From Anabaena sp. FACHB-1237 (lineage in GTDB: Bacteria; Cyanobacteriota; Cyanobacteriia; Cyanobacteriales; Nostocaceae): DNA of 64,000 bases. Where the stretch lies: the NCBI RefSeq assembly GCF_014696225.1, contig NZ_JACJPV010000002.1:124001-188000 (forward strand). Reading direction: 5' to 3'. The notes beneath the pieces were generated by a model, which saw only the letters and a list, made by a program, of their open reading frames with translations, did not search any database and was not told where the DNA came from. Every line of letters starts with the position of its first letter. Position 1 is the first letter of the stretch. Made by a program: the position numbers and the translations under genes. Of this stretch, positions 34,223-44,232 are shown piece by piece.

Positions 34223-36127
34223 ATGACCAATTCTCCTCAATTTCAAGACGCTTATGATATTATTGTCGTTGGTGCAGGCCACTCAGGCTGTGAAGCGGCC
34301 TTGTCCACCGCCAGACTCGGATGTAAAACATTACTACTAACCCTAAACCTAGATAAAATCGCTTGGCAACCTTGTAATCCCGCCGTAGGCGGACCTGCAA
34401 AGTCGCAGTTAACCCACGAAGTAGACGCTTTAGGTGGAGAAATTGGTAAAATAGCTGATCGCACTTACCTACAAAAACGTATTCTTAACTCTTCACGAGG
34501 TCCTGCGGTATGGGCATTAAGAGCGCAAACTGATAAACGCGAATATGCAGCCATCATGAAGGGAATTGTGGAAAACCAAGAAAACTTGACCATTCGAGAA
34601 GGGATGGCCACGGATTTAATTTTAAGTAAAAATGACGAGATTATTGGTATAGAGACCTACTTTGGTTTTGCTTTTCAATGTCAAGCAGTTATTCTCACCA
34701 CTGGTACATTTCTCGGTGGTAAAATTTGGGTAGGTAACAAATCTATGGCTGCTGGCCGTGCGGGAGAATTTGCGGCGGAAGGTTTAACTCAAACCCTTCA
34801 CAGACTTGGTTTTGAAACTGATAGACTGAAAACTGGCACACCTGCTAGGGTAGATAAAAGATCCGTAGATTATAGTAAAATGGAACTGCAACCAGGAGAT
34901 ACGGAAGTTCGTTGGTTCAGTTTTGATCCGGATGTTTGGGTAGAACGGGAACAGATTCCTTGTTACATGACTCGCACCACTAAAGAAACCCATCGCTTAA
35001 TTCAAGAGAATTTACATTTATCCCCTGTATATGGTGGTTGGGTAGATGCAAAAGGTCCGCGTTATTGTCCCAGCATAGAAGATAAAATAGTCCGCTTTGC
35101 TGATAAGGAAAGTCATCAAATCTTTATTGAACCAGAAGGCCGAGATATTCCTGAATTATACATTCAAGGATTTTCCACTGGCTTACCTGAAACTCTGCAA
35201 ATCCTCATGTTACGCAGTTTAACAGGGTTGGAAAATTGTACCATGCTCCGTCCTGCTTATGCCGTAGAGTATGATTATTTACCAGCCACTCAGTGTTATC
35301 CCACATTAATGACTAAAAAAGTAGCAGGATTGTTTTGTGCGGGACAAATTAACGGTACAACAGGATATGAAGAGGCTGCTGCTCAAGGTATAGTGGCAGG
35401 AATTAACGCAGCACGATTTGTCAAAAAGCAGGAGATGATTATTTTCCCCCGTGAACAAAGTTATTTAGGAACTTTGATAGATGATTTATGTACAAAAGAC
35501 TTACGTGAACCTTATCGGATGTTAACGAGTCGTTCTGAATATCGCTTATTATTACGTTCGGATAATGCTGATCAAAGGATGACACCATTAGGTCGGGAAA
35601 TTGGTTTAATAGATGATAGACGCTGGGAATTATTTACTCGTAAACAAGAGCAAATTATTGCTGAAAAAGAAAGGTTACATTCTACTAGAATTAAAGAACA
35701 TGATGAAATTGGTAAAGCGATCGCTCAAGAAACACAACAAGCTATTAAAGGATCAATAACTCTAGCAGACTGGTTAAGACGTTCCAGCATTCATTACAGT
35801 GATTTAGAACGCTATGGACTCGGTAATAAAGAACTCAACCAAGCGGAAAAAGAAGGTGCAGAAATAGACATCAAATATGCAGGTTATTTAGCTAGACAGC
35901 AACAACAAATAGAACAAATAGCTCGTCATACCAATCGTCAACTACCTAGCGACCTAGATTATCACAGCATTGACACCCTATCCAAAGAAGCCAGGGAAAA
36001 ATTAAACAAAGTTAAACCCCTAACCATTGGCCAAGCCGCTAGAATAGGAGGAGTAAATCCAGCAGATATCAACGCTTTATTAATCTACTTGGAAATATCC
36101 AAACATACAGCCGCGGTAACATCATAA
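34223..36127 (+). CDS. mnmG: tRNA uridine-5-carboxymethylaminomethyl modification enzyme MnmG (GidA)
   Basis: A 634-aa FAD enzyme that, with MnmE, adds an aminomethyl or carboxymethylaminomethyl group to wobble U34 of tRNAs. The FAD motif [20 protein letters not shown] is at about residues 11-30; the family blocks [23 protein letters not shown], as [19 protein letters not shown], and [20 protein letters not shown] (near 375) are intact. The C-terminal helical domain ends [12 protein letters not shown]. Full length for the family. The ATG at 34223 is followed by a short family-typical lead. Monocistronic by spacing. Confidence 0.97.
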   Translation: MTNSPQFQDAYDIIVVGAGHSGCEAALSTARLGCKTLLLTLNLDKIAWQPCNPAVGGPAKSQLTHEVDALGGEIGKIADRTYLQKRILNSSRGPAVWALRAQTDKREYAAIMKGIVENQENLTIREGMATDLILSKNDEIIGIETYFGFAFQCQAVILTTGTFLGGKIWVGNKSMAAGRAGEFAAEGLTQTLHRLGFETDRLKTGTPARVDKRSVDYSKMELQPGDTEVRWFSFDPDVWVEREQIPCYMTRTTKETHRLIQENLHLSPVYGGWVDAKGPRYCPSIEDKIVRFADKESHQIFIEPEGRDIPELYIQGFSTGLPETLQILMLRSLTGLENCTMLRPAYAVEYDYLPATQCYPTLMTKKVAGLFCAGQINGTTGYEEAAAQGIVAGINAARFVKKQEMIIFPREQSYLGTLIDDLCTKDLREPYRMLTSRSEYRLLLRSDNADQRMTPLGREIGLIDDRRWELFTRKQEQIIAEKERLHSTRIKEHDEIGKAIAQETQQAIKGSITLADWLRRSSIHYSDLERYGLGNKELNQAEKEGAEIDIKYAGYLARQQQQIEQIARHTNRQLPSDLDYHSIDTLSKEAREKLNKVKPLTIGQAARIGGVNPADINALLIYLEISKHTAAVTS

Positions 36128-36385
36128 TAGCAGTGCAGGCATCTTGCCTGCAATTCTGTGCAATATTTTGCAATTCCCTGGAATAATTCTATATAGCACA
36201 ATTTTTTTGTCTGTTCTCCCTTCCCTTTTTATGTCTACAGAGGGATAGCTGCTCCCATGCGCCCCATTGAAGTAGAAAGTAAAGTCTAGTTTTGTCTAGG
36301 TTTTATATAGCAGAAAAATAAGTTTAGATTATTCTTTAGCACTATCGGCTAAAATACCGATGATCATAGCTATTGGTTAAAGCCT

Positions 36386-37738
36386 ATGTTACCAACTACC
36401 AGCACAAATTCTTTTATTTACGAAGCATCTGATGATACGATCACCAACGCACCTTGGTCAATAGAAAACTATGCAGAAGGGCTAATGGATGAACTATTCA
36501 TGGATATTGATGCCATTCTTGACGGAAGAAATAAACGTCATTATAACAAAAGCAGATATTCGGGCAGCCAACCCAGTGAATATGTATCTAGACCAACAGT
36601 CAGATTAAAAATGTCAGATATTTTACCATCCACAGTGAAATTACCACAGGAATCTGTTACACCCATCAGTAACAAACAGAGTAGCACCTTAGTGGTAACT
36701 TCTCGTCCTATTACTGTGATGACTAATAAACAACACAGTAATCATTTAGCCAAAGTAAATCAATTAATATTTGTCTCAGCAAGTTTAACTATTACATTCT
36801 TTGGTTTTATATTCTTAAAAGAGAATGGTTTTCTTAACAGTTTAATAAATAGTGAATACGCAAAAACTGCTACCATCGAAACACTAGAGGATCCTCTGTT
36901 AAATCTAGTAATTTATATGCAGGAAGCATTAACAGTTATAGAGCGAAAAGAGGAAATTAACGGTTCAATAGGGGTTAAGTCAGAACTTTACTCAACTAGT
37001 ATTAATCAACCTACAACTTTAGGTTTACCAAATAGGCTTCCTAGTAATACTTTACCAATATCCGTTACAGCGAATACTCAAACTACACCTTCTAATCGTA
37101 ATACAACCCAGAACGTGATTGAGCGTATTTATATTCCCATGTCGCAACCATCACCAAATTATCAAACATCAGTAGTACCTAATGTGACATCACTACCTAC
37201 CCTAACACCATTACCTCCTGTTTCTTCAGTACCTACTACTGTAGCACCAACAACCAAAATATCCCAAACAACTCCAGTGGAAGTATGGAAAGAACCAATT
37301 AAAAACTTCAAAAATAATACTAAAGTTTACACTAAACCTACGGAAATAACAACAATAGGAACTACCGCGAAAATTCCCGCATTGAAAAGTCAACCATTAC
37401 CAGTGAACTCTCAACCTGTAACAATAGCACCACCAAAATTACTAACTCCCAATTTATCAAATACTGTTCCTCTATTACCCACAAATATTCCCGCTGAAGA
37501 ACCAGCTAAAGTTAACGAAAAAGTTTATTTATCTACCTACACGGCACAATTAGATGGATTATTAGAATTGAGTAATAAATCTGTCGCTTTGTTTAAAATA
37601 GATGGTATTAGTCGTCGTATTAGCATTGGTGAAAGTATTGGTGCTACAGGTTGGACCTTAGTGGAAGTTAGTAATGGCAAGGCTGTAGTTTATCGTAATG
37701 GAGAATTACGTTCAATTTATACAGGACAAAAACTATAA
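36386..37738 (+). CDS. single-span membrane protein with GspC/PilP-like C-terminal domain
   Basis: A 450-aa protein. Residues 1-120 are cytoplasmic and polar (ENYAEGLMDELFMDIDAILD). One membrane helix at about 127-145 (LIFVSASLTITFFGFIFL) comes next, then a long Pro/Thr/Ser-rich linker (about 200-400) of periplasmic or surface type. A C-terminal domain of about 65 residues (TYTAQLDGLLELSNKSVALF, ISIGESIGATGWTLVEVSNG) follows, with the strand pattern of PilP/GspC homology regions. This suggests an envelope assembly factor spanning the periplasm, but no pil or gsp gene is adjacent. Similar proteins exist in other cyanobacteria as hypotheticals. Confidence 0.75.
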   Translation: MLPTTSTNSFIYEASDDTITNAPWSIENYAEGLMDELFMDIDAILDGRNKRHYNKSRYSGSQPSEYVSRPTVRLKMSDILPSTVKLPQESVTPISNKQSSTLVVTSRPITVMTNKQHSNHLAKVNQLIFVSASLTITFFGFIFLKENGFLNSLINSEYAKTATIETLEDPLLNLVIYMQEALTVIERKEEINGSIGVKSELYSTSINQPTTLGLPNRLPSNTLPISVTANTQTTPSNRNTTQNVIERIYIPMSQPSPNYQTSVVPNVTSLPTLTPLPPVSSVPTTVAPTTKISQTTPVEVWKEPIKNFKNNTKVYTKPTEITTIGTTAKIPALKSQPLPVNSQPVTIAPPKLLTPNLSNTVPLLPTNIPAEEPAKVNEKVYLSTYTAQLDGLLELSNKSVALFKIDGISRRISIGESIGATGWTLVEVSNGKAVVYRNGELRSIYTGQKL

Positions 37739-37942
37739 AAAACTATCTATGGTAGTATCTAATTATAGCAGTTAAGTTAAGGTTAGTTAACGGAAACTTA
37801 TGTTTGTTAAATCGTTTAAAATATCTTTGACTACTTTTATAATTTTTTGAAGTGTTCTGGACAGACGGCAAAATCGGCTATGATTTTGTTACATCTTTGT
37901 TAAGAAAGGTTACACGACTCTTAACAAAAGGAAATATTTATT

Positions 37943-39289
37943 ATGGTAACTTCCCTTGAGAAAAAGCCGTCACATGAGGTTGTGATTATTGGTGGTGGGT
38001 TTGGTGGACTGTATGCAGCAAAAGCACTGGCTAATACTAATGTAAATGTTACTCTTATTGATAAACGTAACTTTCATTTATTTCAGCCGCTTTTATATCA
38101 AGTTGCTACAGGTACTTTATCACCGGCGGATATTTCTGCACCTTTGCGTTCTGTGTTTAGCAAAAGCAAGAATACAAAGGTGTTGTTGGGAGAGGTGGGT
38201 AATATTGATCCTAAAGCACGGAAAGTAATGCTGGGGGATGAAATAGTACCTTATGATACATTAATTGTGGCTACAGGTGCTAATCATTCCTATTTTGGTA
38301 AGGATAGCTGGAAAGAACTCGCTCCTGGGTTGAAAACTGTGGAAGATGCTATAGAAATGCGTCGTCGGATATTTATGGCATTTGAAGCGGCAGAGAAAGA
38401 AAGTGATCCAGAGAAACGCCGCGCTTTTATGACTTTTGTAATTGTAGGAGGGGGTCCAACAGGTGTAGAATTAGCGGGAGCGATCGCTGAACTGGCATAT
38501 CAAACCCTCAAAGAAGATTTTAGAAATATTGATACTCAGGAAGCGAAAATTGTCTTATTACAAGGGGGCGATCGTATACTCCCACATATTGCTCCAGAAT
38601 TATCAAAAGCCGCAACAGAATCATTAAAGAAACTAGGTGTAATTGTTCATACAAAGACAAGAGTAACAAATGTTGAGAATGACAGTGTGACATTCAAACG
38701 TGACAACGAATTAACAGAAATCACCTCAAAAACTATTTTGTGGGCTGCTGGAGTGGAAGGTTCTTCCATGGGAAGAATTTTAGCAGAACGTACAGGTGTA
38801 GAATGTGATAAATCTGGGCGTGTGATGGTAGAACCAGATTTGACTGTCAAGGGTTATCCAAATATTTTTGTCATTGGAGACTTAGCGAATTTTTCCCATC
38901 AAACTGGTAAACCCTTACCTGGTGTTGCACCAGTAGCTAAACAGCAGGGAGAATATGTAGGTAAACTGATTCAACTACGGCTAAAAAACCATACTTTGCC
39001 AGAATTTAGTTATAATGATGTGGGTAGTTTGGCCATGATTGGGCAAAATTTAGCTGTGGTAGATTTAGGTTTTCTTAAACTTACAGGTTTCTTGGCTTGG
39101 GTATTTTGGTTAATCATTCATATTTACTTCTTAATCGAGTTTGACACTAAAATAGTAGTAGTAATTCAGTGGGCCTGGAATTATATTACTCGTAATCGTC
39201 GCTCTCGATTGATTACTGGTAAAGAAGCTTTCTTAGGACCGCAAGCTGTTAATCATCATAGTCCGTTTCAAGCTACAGAAACTAAATAA
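37943..39289 (+). CDS. type II NAD(P)H dehydrogenase (NDH-2)
   Basis: A 448-aa FAD-dependent, non-proton-pumping NADH:quinone oxidoreductase. The FAD motif VVIIGGGFGGLYAAKALA is near residues 10-27 and the NADH motif FVIVGGGPTGVELAGAIAEL near 172-191. FVIGDLANFS near 312 is the second FAD contact, and GVAPVAKQQGEYVGK follows. The C-terminal LAWVFWLIIHIYFLIEFDTK is a hydrophobic stretch that anchors the protein to the membrane. It belongs to the Ndb group; which paralogue cannot be said. AAAGGAAAT precedes the ATG. It is followed by 228 bases without a gene. Confidence 0.93.
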   Translation: MVTSLEKKPSHEVVIIGGGFGGLYAAKALANTNVNVTLIDKRNFHLFQPLLYQVATGTLSPADISAPLRSVFSKSKNTKVLLGEVGNIDPKARKVMLGDEIVPYDTLIVATGANHSYFGKDSWKELAPGLKTVEDAIEMRRRIFMAFEAAEKESDPEKRRAFMTFVIVGGGPTGVELAGAIAELAYQTLKEDFRNIDTQEAKIVLLQGGDRILPHIAPELSKAATESLKKLGVIVHTKTRVTNVENDSVTFKRDNELTEITSKTILWAAGVEGSSMGRILAERTGVECDKSGRVMVEPDLTVKGYPNIFVIGDLANFSHQTGKPLPGVAPVAKQQGEYVGKLIQLRLKNHTLPEFSYNDVGSLAMIGQNLAVVDLGFLKLTGFLAWVFWLIIHIYFLIEFDTKIVVVIQWAWNYITRNRRSRLITGKEAFLGPQAVNHHSPFQATETK

Positions 39290-39517
39290 ACCATTAAGCT
39301 GGGGAGCAGGAAGTAGGGAGTAAGGAGGAAATTCTTTATTCTAACTCCTTAAACTTCTAACTCCTAAAGATATGAAACTTTTGCAAATTTCCGTAAAATT
39401 AAGAAATATTTTTACAAATCTGATGCTCATTTATGAGTAAGATGGATTCAGATGGAATTTTACACAACTCCATTCTAGGCTGACGGCATCAAGCTGCAAA
39501 AGGGAGGGGCAGACATT

Positions 39518-39730
39518 ATGACAACTCTAAGCATTTCCAAAAAAGACATTGCTACTATGACAACAAAAGATGTCACAGAATTAGCTGCACGTCTGGAATT
39601 AGATAACTACAGTAATGCTTTTGAGGGTTTGGATGATTGGCATCTACTGCGGGCCATTGCTTTTCAGCGTCCAGAATTAGTTGAACCTTATATTCATCTC
39701 CTCGATTTGGAACCATACGATGAAGGATAA
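39518..39730 (+). CDS. small conserved cyanobacterial protein (probably DUF2555)
   Basis: A 70-aa acidic protein: TTKDVTELAARLELDNYSNA, FEGLDDWHLLRAIAFQRPEL, VEPYIHLLDLEPYDEG. This fits my memory of the DUF2555 family of cyanobacteria. AAGGGAGGGGCAG lies upstream at the correct distance. I recall DUF2555-type genes next to coaBC in other cyanobacteria; if so, the three genes at 39907-42983 were inserted between two long-standing neighbours. That memory should be tested by synteny comparison. Confidence 0.78.
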   Translation: MTTLSISKKDIATMTTKDVTELAARLELDNYSNAFEGLDDWHLLRAIAFQRPELVEPYIHLLDLEPYDEG

Positions 39731-39789
39731 AATCCTATTTTATCATTCTTTTAACATTTTTAATGTGGATAGTTATTTCTGCTATACAA

Positions 39790-39865
39790 CACCATAGAAT
39801 ATAGTAAGGTGTGTCAGATGCCAAAAATCTCTTAATTGCTGGCTTAGGCTCTAATACACCTTACA
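39790..39865. repeat. short inverted repeat AAGGTGTGTCAGATG / ACACCTTAC
   Basis: GTAAGGTGTGTCAGATGCC ... CTAATACACCTTAC: GTAAGGTGT and ACACCTTAC are perfect inverted repeats at about 39804 and 39856. It precedes the DUF262 gene and resembles the GGTGCGTCAGA repeats elsewhere in the window. It could be a decayed element or a stem in the leader. Confidence 0.5.
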
Positions 39866-39906
39866 ATTATTTTTTGTATGTATATTTGAGATTTAAGGTT
39901 GCACTG

Positions 39907-41073
39907 ATGGAAACAAATATATTTAATAATCATAGTCAACAGATAGAATTACTAGATCAAGAAGATGATTTAGAAAATGAGTTTAAATTTGAAGATGATG
40001 ATGATGAAAATTTAGAACCATTTGACCCTACAAAAATTAGGGTTAAAACTAAACCTATGACAATGGATCTGCTTCTTAAAAGAATTAAGCATGATGAAAT
40101 TGATCTAGCTCCTGATTTTCAACGTCAAGCAGACATTTGGACAAATATAGCAAAAAGTCGTTTAATTGAGTCTCTTTTGATTCGGATTCCGCTTCCAGCA
40201 TTTTATATAGACGCAACTAATGATGATAAATGGATAGTTATAGATGGTTTACAAAGAATTAGTACCTTTAAAGAGTTTCTTCTGAATAAGGAAGAAGGTA
40301 AAAATACGAAAAATAAAGCTCTTAAGTTAACTGGTTTACAATTTCTAAAAGATTTAGAAAATAAGAAATATGATGATTTACCACGTCATTATCAAAGACG
40401 AATAGATGAAACAGAATTAACAGTTTATTTAATTGAACCTGGAACTCCTGATGAAGTTAAATATAATATTTTTCAACGAATTAACACAGGAGGACTACCT
40501 CTGAATAATCAAGAACTCCGCCAAGCAATGAATCCAGGTAAACCCATACAAATTCTCAAAAGATTTGCTGAATTACCAGAATTTACAAGAGTAGTAAATC
40601 TAAGTAAAAAGAAAAAACAACGTATGGATGATCATGAATTTGTATTGGGTTTTATTGCTTTCACTCTAACCCATTATAACGATTATCCATTAAATAAAGG
40701 TCGTAACTATTTTTTACATGAAGCTATGAAAAAATTAAATAAACTAGACTCTAATTGGATACAAACAATAGAAAACCAATTTACTATAGCAATGAAAGCA
40801 GCTTATAATATTTTTGAAAATACTGCTTTTCGCAAATCTTTAAGCTCTCCTGTAAATAAATCTCTTTTTGAATCTTGGTCAGTTACTTTCAGTCAATTAA
40901 ATCCACAACAAATTGAAACATTAATCCAGAATAAAGAAATATTAAAAGAAAAATTTAGACAAAAGATGAAAGATGATCCTAATTTCCTTAAATCTGTCTC
41001 TCAAGCATCTAGTAAAGTTCAATATAGGTTTGAACAAGTTAATCAAATAGTACAAGAGGTTTTATCATGTTAA
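39907..41073 (+). CDS. DUF262 (GmrS/ParB-like) protein, first gene of a three-gene cassette
   Basis: 388 aa from the ATG at 39907; an upstream GTG (39811) lies in a repeat and is rejected. An acidic lead (about residues 17-40, QEDDLENE and FEDDDDENLEPFD) precedes the DUF262 core. The core has LAPDFQRQADIW (about 67-78), VIDGLQRISTFKEFL with the DGxQR motif at 113-117, and NIFQRINTGGLPLNNQELRQ. DUF262 has a ParB/Srx-like NTPase or nuclease fold, as in GmrS, RloF-type and SspE defence proteins. No DUF1524 (HNH) partner domain is present, so the protein seems a stand-alone DUF262. Its end overlaps the ATPase gene by 7 bases. Confidence 0.85.
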   Translation: METNIFNNHSQQIELLDQEDDLENEFKFEDDDDENLEPFDPTKIRVKTKPMTMDLLLKRIKHDEIDLAPDFQRQADIWTNIAKSRLIESLLIRIPLPAFYIDATNDDKWIVIDGLQRISTFKEFLLNKEEGKNTKNKALKLTGLQFLKDLENKKYDDLPRHYQRRIDETELTVYLIEPGTPDEVKYNIFQRINTGGLPLNNQELRQAMNPGKPIQILKRFAELPEFTRVVNLSKKKKQRMDDHEFVLGFIAFTLTHYNDYPLNKGRNYFLHEAMKKLNKLDSNWIQTIENQFTIAMKAAYNIFENTAFRKSLSSPVNKSLFESWSVTFSQLNPQQIETLIQNKEILKEKFRQKMKDDPNFLKSVSQASSKVQYRFEQVNQIVQEVLSC

Positions 41074-42182
41074 GTTCTTTAACTTTAAAAAATTTTAAGC
41101 CATTTGAAAATCAGTCTTTTTCTTTAAAGCCATTAACTTTACTGGCTGGCTTAAATAGCACTGGTAAATCGTCTGTATTGCAATCTCTACTACTATTACG
41201 TCAATCTTGTTTACAGGATGAGTTATTAGATAGAGTAGGTTTAGCATTAAACGGTGATTTAGTATCTATAGGTACTGGACAAGATGCACTTTTCAAGAGA
41301 GCTAAAGAGGATTTGATAACTTTAGAAATTGTCATGAATAATGATAATAATATTAAAGGTACTTGGATTTTTGATTGTGATCGTCAATCAGATATAATGC
41401 GACTATCTCCCATAATGAATGATTTAGCGATTGATGTAGAAATTTATAAATCAGGACTTTTTAACGATAATTTTCATTACTTAAAAGCTGAAAGAATAGC
41501 ACCTAGAAATTATTTCCAAATGTCCGATTTTAAAGTTAGACAACATCAACAAATTGGCAGTCAAGGTGAATTTACTCCCCATTTTCTATCCATAAATGAA
41601 TATAAAAAAATTCCCCATAATCGCCTATCACATCCATCAGCAAAATCTGATATTTTAAAAATTCAAGTTGAAGCCTGGTTAGGAGAAATTATTCCTGGAA
41701 CAAGAGTTGATATAGAACTACATCCAGGGATGGATATAGCAAGTTTACAATATTCTTACGAAGATAATAATTCCTATCGTTCAACTAATGTAGGATTTGG
41801 GATTACTTATACTTTACCGATTATTGTTGCTATATTATCAGCTAGTTCAGATACATTGATTTTGCTAGAAAACCCAGAAGCACATCTTCATCCTAGAGGA
41901 CAATCTAAGATGGGAGAATTAATTGCATTAGCAGCAAGTTGTGGTATTCAAATAATATTAGAAACTCATAGTGATCATGTTCTCAATGGTATTCGGAAAG
42001 CAGTAAGATATAAAAAACTTGAGGCTGATAAAGTACAAATTAACTACTTTGAAAGATATTTAAAAAAAGGACAACCAACCACAAAAATTACTACTCCTCA
42101 AATTTATCCAGATGGAGGGATTGATAAATGGCCTGATGGTTTTTTTGATCAAGCTGAAAAAGATTTAATGGAGTTACTATAA
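41067..42182 (+). CDS. AAA ATPase with DUF3696 domain, second gene of the cassette
   Basis: A 371-aa ATPase of the OLD/SMC-like ABC-ATPase class. Walker A is GLNSTGKSS (28-36). Walker B to D-loop is ILLENPEAHLHPRGQSKMGE, with E268 and E271 followed by H273-x-H275-P. The H-switch is LETHSDHVLNG, with H301 and H304. The C-terminal IYPDGGIDKWPDGFFDQAEKDL is the DUF3696 signature. There is no coiled coil long enough for SMC and no TOPRIM nuclease domain, so unlike OLD or Gabija GajA it cannot cut DNA by itself. It overlaps the DUF262 gene by 7 bases and abuts the next gene (TAA|ATG). Confidence 0.88.
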   Translation: MLSSLTLKNFKPFENQSFSLKPLTLLAGLNSTGKSSVLQSLLLLRQSCLQDELLDRVGLALNGDLVSIGTGQDALFKRAKEDLITLEIVMNNDNNIKGTWIFDCDRQSDIMRLSPIMNDLAIDVEIYKSGLFNDNFHYLKAERIAPRNYFQMSDFKVRQHQQIGSQGEFTPHFLSINEYKKIPHNRLSHPSAKSDILKIQVEAWLGEIIPGTRVDIELHPGMDIASLQYSYEDNNSYRSTNVGFGITYTLPIIVAILSASSDTLILLENPEAHLHPRGQSKMGELIALAASCGIQIILETHSDHVLNGIRKAVRYKKLEADKVQINYFERYLKKGQPTTKITTPQIYPDGGIDKWPDGFFDQAEKDLMELL

Positions 42183-42983
42183 ATGCACTTTTTAATTAAT
42201 GAACTTTCTTTTATTGGACAAGCTGCAAATGATTATAAAGCTGATGAATTAATGAAAAATATTTTAGACATTATTCAAGAAATCAGTGTTATTCAAAATG
42301 GTGATCCTATTCAAACCCATAGTACTTTTTCCTGTCAAAAACTCTCTCATGATTTAACAGTTAATCAATGGATTTTAAATACTATTAAATCGAAAAAATC
42401 TGATCAGCAAAAAATCGCTATGATTTTACTGAGACTTTTAAGAAAAGGACCTTTTATAGATGTACAGGGTTTAATCAATAATTGTCAATGTCATTATCAA
42501 AGACAAGATGTTTCATCAAGTTCATTAGCTGGTGCTACTAAACTGGAAGGAATATTAATTAGTTTACAAAATCACCCTGATTTTATTCAGGAAAACATTG
42601 AAGTTGAATTTCAAGATGGTACAAATTCCAAAGAGGCTCGAATAATCAATAATTTAACTGAAATTAAACAGGCTAGAAAAATATGCCCTCGTTATAAGAT
42701 TTCTTCTAATAAACATGATCTTTTAGGTCATTGGGAAAAAGGTACTCCTATGAATTTAACAGATGAAGAAGCTCAAAAAGTCTTAAATCTTTCTGTACAT
42801 AGTAGTAACGAAAATAGTCAAAAATGCTATGGTTTCCATAAGGAAACAGATCAATTTTATGTGTTTCATTCAGATAATACCTTTGATGAACAAGGTTATC
42901 CAACCTATCATGGATTTCCCATTCCTGAAGATCAAGTCCCCAAAGAAGTATTAAATAAAATATTCAATAACATAAAGACATAA
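42183..42983 (+). CDS. unrecognised 266-aa protein, third gene of the cassette (possible toxin/effector)
   Basis: I do not recognise this protein. The N-terminal half (1-165) is helical, with two hydrophobic-acidic stretches ([39 protein letters not shown]). The C-terminal about 100 residues read [56 protein letters not shown] and [19 protein letters not shown]. This Lys-His start, central AQKVLN helix and late YHGFP motif recall small RNase toxin domains of the barnase/colicin class, but it is only a resemblance. The start abuts the ATPase stop; the stop overlaps the coaBC ATG as TAATG, indicating coupled translation of all four genes. Confidence 0.75.
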   Translation: MHFLINELSFIGQAANDYKADELMKNILDIIQEISVIQNGDPIQTHSTFSCQKLSHDLTVNQWILNTIKSKKSDQQKIAMILLRLLRKGPFIDVQGLINNCQCHYQRQDVSSSSLAGATKLEGILISLQNHPDFIQENIEVEFQDGTNSKEARIINNLTEIKQARKICPRYKISSNKHDLLGHWEKGTPMNLTDEEAQKVLNLSVHSSNENSQKCYGFHKETDQFYVFHSDNTFDEQGYPTYHGFPIPEDQVPKEVLNKIFNNIKT

Positions 42984-44194
42984 TGCAATCATATATAAAT
43001 CCCCAATCAAAAAAAGTCGTCATCGCTGTAGGCGGTGGTATTGCTGCTTACAAAGTCTGTGAATTAGTCTCTAAATTATTTCAGTCTGACGTAGAAGTGC
43101 GAGTTGTCCTGAGTAATTCCGCCCAAAAATTCATCACTCCCTTAACATTAGCTACTTTATCTCGTCATCAGTCCTATACAGATGCGGATTTTTGGCAACC
43201 AATATATTCACGTCCATTACACATCGAGTTAGGAGAATGGGCTGATTTAATTGTGATTGCCCCTTTAACTGCTAATACTTTGGCTAAATTAAACTATGGT
43301 ATGGCAGATAATTTATTAACTAATACAGTATTAGCTTCTACTTGTCCTGTATTGTTAGCACCTGCAATGAATACTGATATGTGGGAACAGTCCACAGTCC
43401 AAAAAAATTGGCAGGAGCTATTGACAAATAGTCGTTTTTATGGTATTGAAACTGGTTCTGGTTTATTAGCGTGCGATCGCATTGGTGCGGGAAGAATGGC
43501 AGAACCCGCAGAAATACTAACTTATATTCAATCATTGTTACATACCCAAGGTAAAAAAGACCTAATAGGTAAACAAATATTAATTAGTGCGGGAGGGACA
43601 CGGGAATATTTAGATCCTGTACGGTTTATTGGTAATCCATCAACGGGTAAAATGGGGTTAGCATTGGCACAAGCAGCATTACATAGAGGAGCAAAGGTGA
43701 CATTAGTTCATGGTGCAGCGAATTGGCCAGTACCTTTGGGAGTGAAAGGAATAGCTGTAATGAGTGCCGAAGAAATGCAGCGAGTAATGTTAGAAAATAT
43801 GCAGGATGCAGATATGATTATTATGTCTGCGGCGGTTGCAGATGTGAAACCAAGAGATTATAGTAGTCAAAAATTGCCCAAGCGATCGCTTCCAGAAAAT
43901 CTGCCTTTGGTGCAAGTACCGGATATAATTGCCCAATTGAGTAATCATAAACAACCCCAGCAAATATTAATTGGTTTTGCAGCACAAACGGGAGATATTA
44001 TTACTCCAGCACTGGAAAAATTACAGAGAAAAAAATTAGATGCGATCGTTGCTAATCCTATTGATAAAATTGATCGTGGTTTTGGGAGTGATAATAATGA
44101 AGCGGTGTTTTTAGATAAACAGGGGAGAAAGATAGAAATTCCGGCTTGTTCTAAATTGGAAATGGCACATTGTTTGTTTGATTTTGTGGTTTAA
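42983..44194 (+). CDS. coaBC: bifunctional phosphopantothenoylcysteine decarboxylase / phosphopantothenate-cysteine ligase CoaBC
   Basis: A 403-aa essential enzyme of coenzyme A synthesis. CoaC (about 1-190) binds [40 protein letters not shown] and the catalytic PAMNTDMW motif. CoaB (about 195-403) binds [23 protein letters not shown], then [20 protein letters not shown] and KLPKR. The ATG overlaps the stop of the unknown third cassette gene (TAATG), so a housekeeping enzyme is translated at the end of a presumed conflict operon. Its 3' end is duplicated, in diverged form, at 44979-45113, beyond the TA module. No promoter is obvious directly before it. Confidence 0.95.
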   Translation: MQSYINPQSKKVVIAVGGGIAAYKVCELVSKLFQSDVEVRVVLSNSAQKFITPLTLATLSRHQSYTDADFWQPIYSRPLHIELGEWADLIVIAPLTANTLAKLNYGMADNLLTNTVLASTCPVLLAPAMNTDMWEQSTVQKNWQELLTNSRFYGIETGSGLLACDRIGAGRMAEPAEILTYIQSLLHTQGKKDLIGKQILISAGGTREYLDPVRFIGNPSTGKMGLALAQAALHRGAKVTLVHGAANWPVPLGVKGIAVMSAEEMQRVMLENMQDADMIIMSAAVADVKPRDYSSQKLPKRSLPENLPLVQVPDIIAQLSNHKQPQQILIGFAAQTGDIITPALEKLQRKKLDAIVANPIDKIDRGFGSDNNEAVFLDKQGRKIEIPACSKLEMAHCLFDFVV

Positions 44195-44232
44195 TGGAAT
44201 AAAATTATATTGTTATTCGTTCAACTACGAGA

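Noticed and set aside
39811..39906. Upstream GTG start for the DUF262 gene
   Set aside because: The stretch is an inverted repeat of the dispersed GGTGTGTCAGATG type and its translation is unlike the family N-terminus; the ATG at 39907 is better.
41067..42182. ATPase as Gabija GajA or OLD nuclease
   Set aside because: No TOPRIM domain follows the ATPase; the C-terminus is DUF3696 instead.
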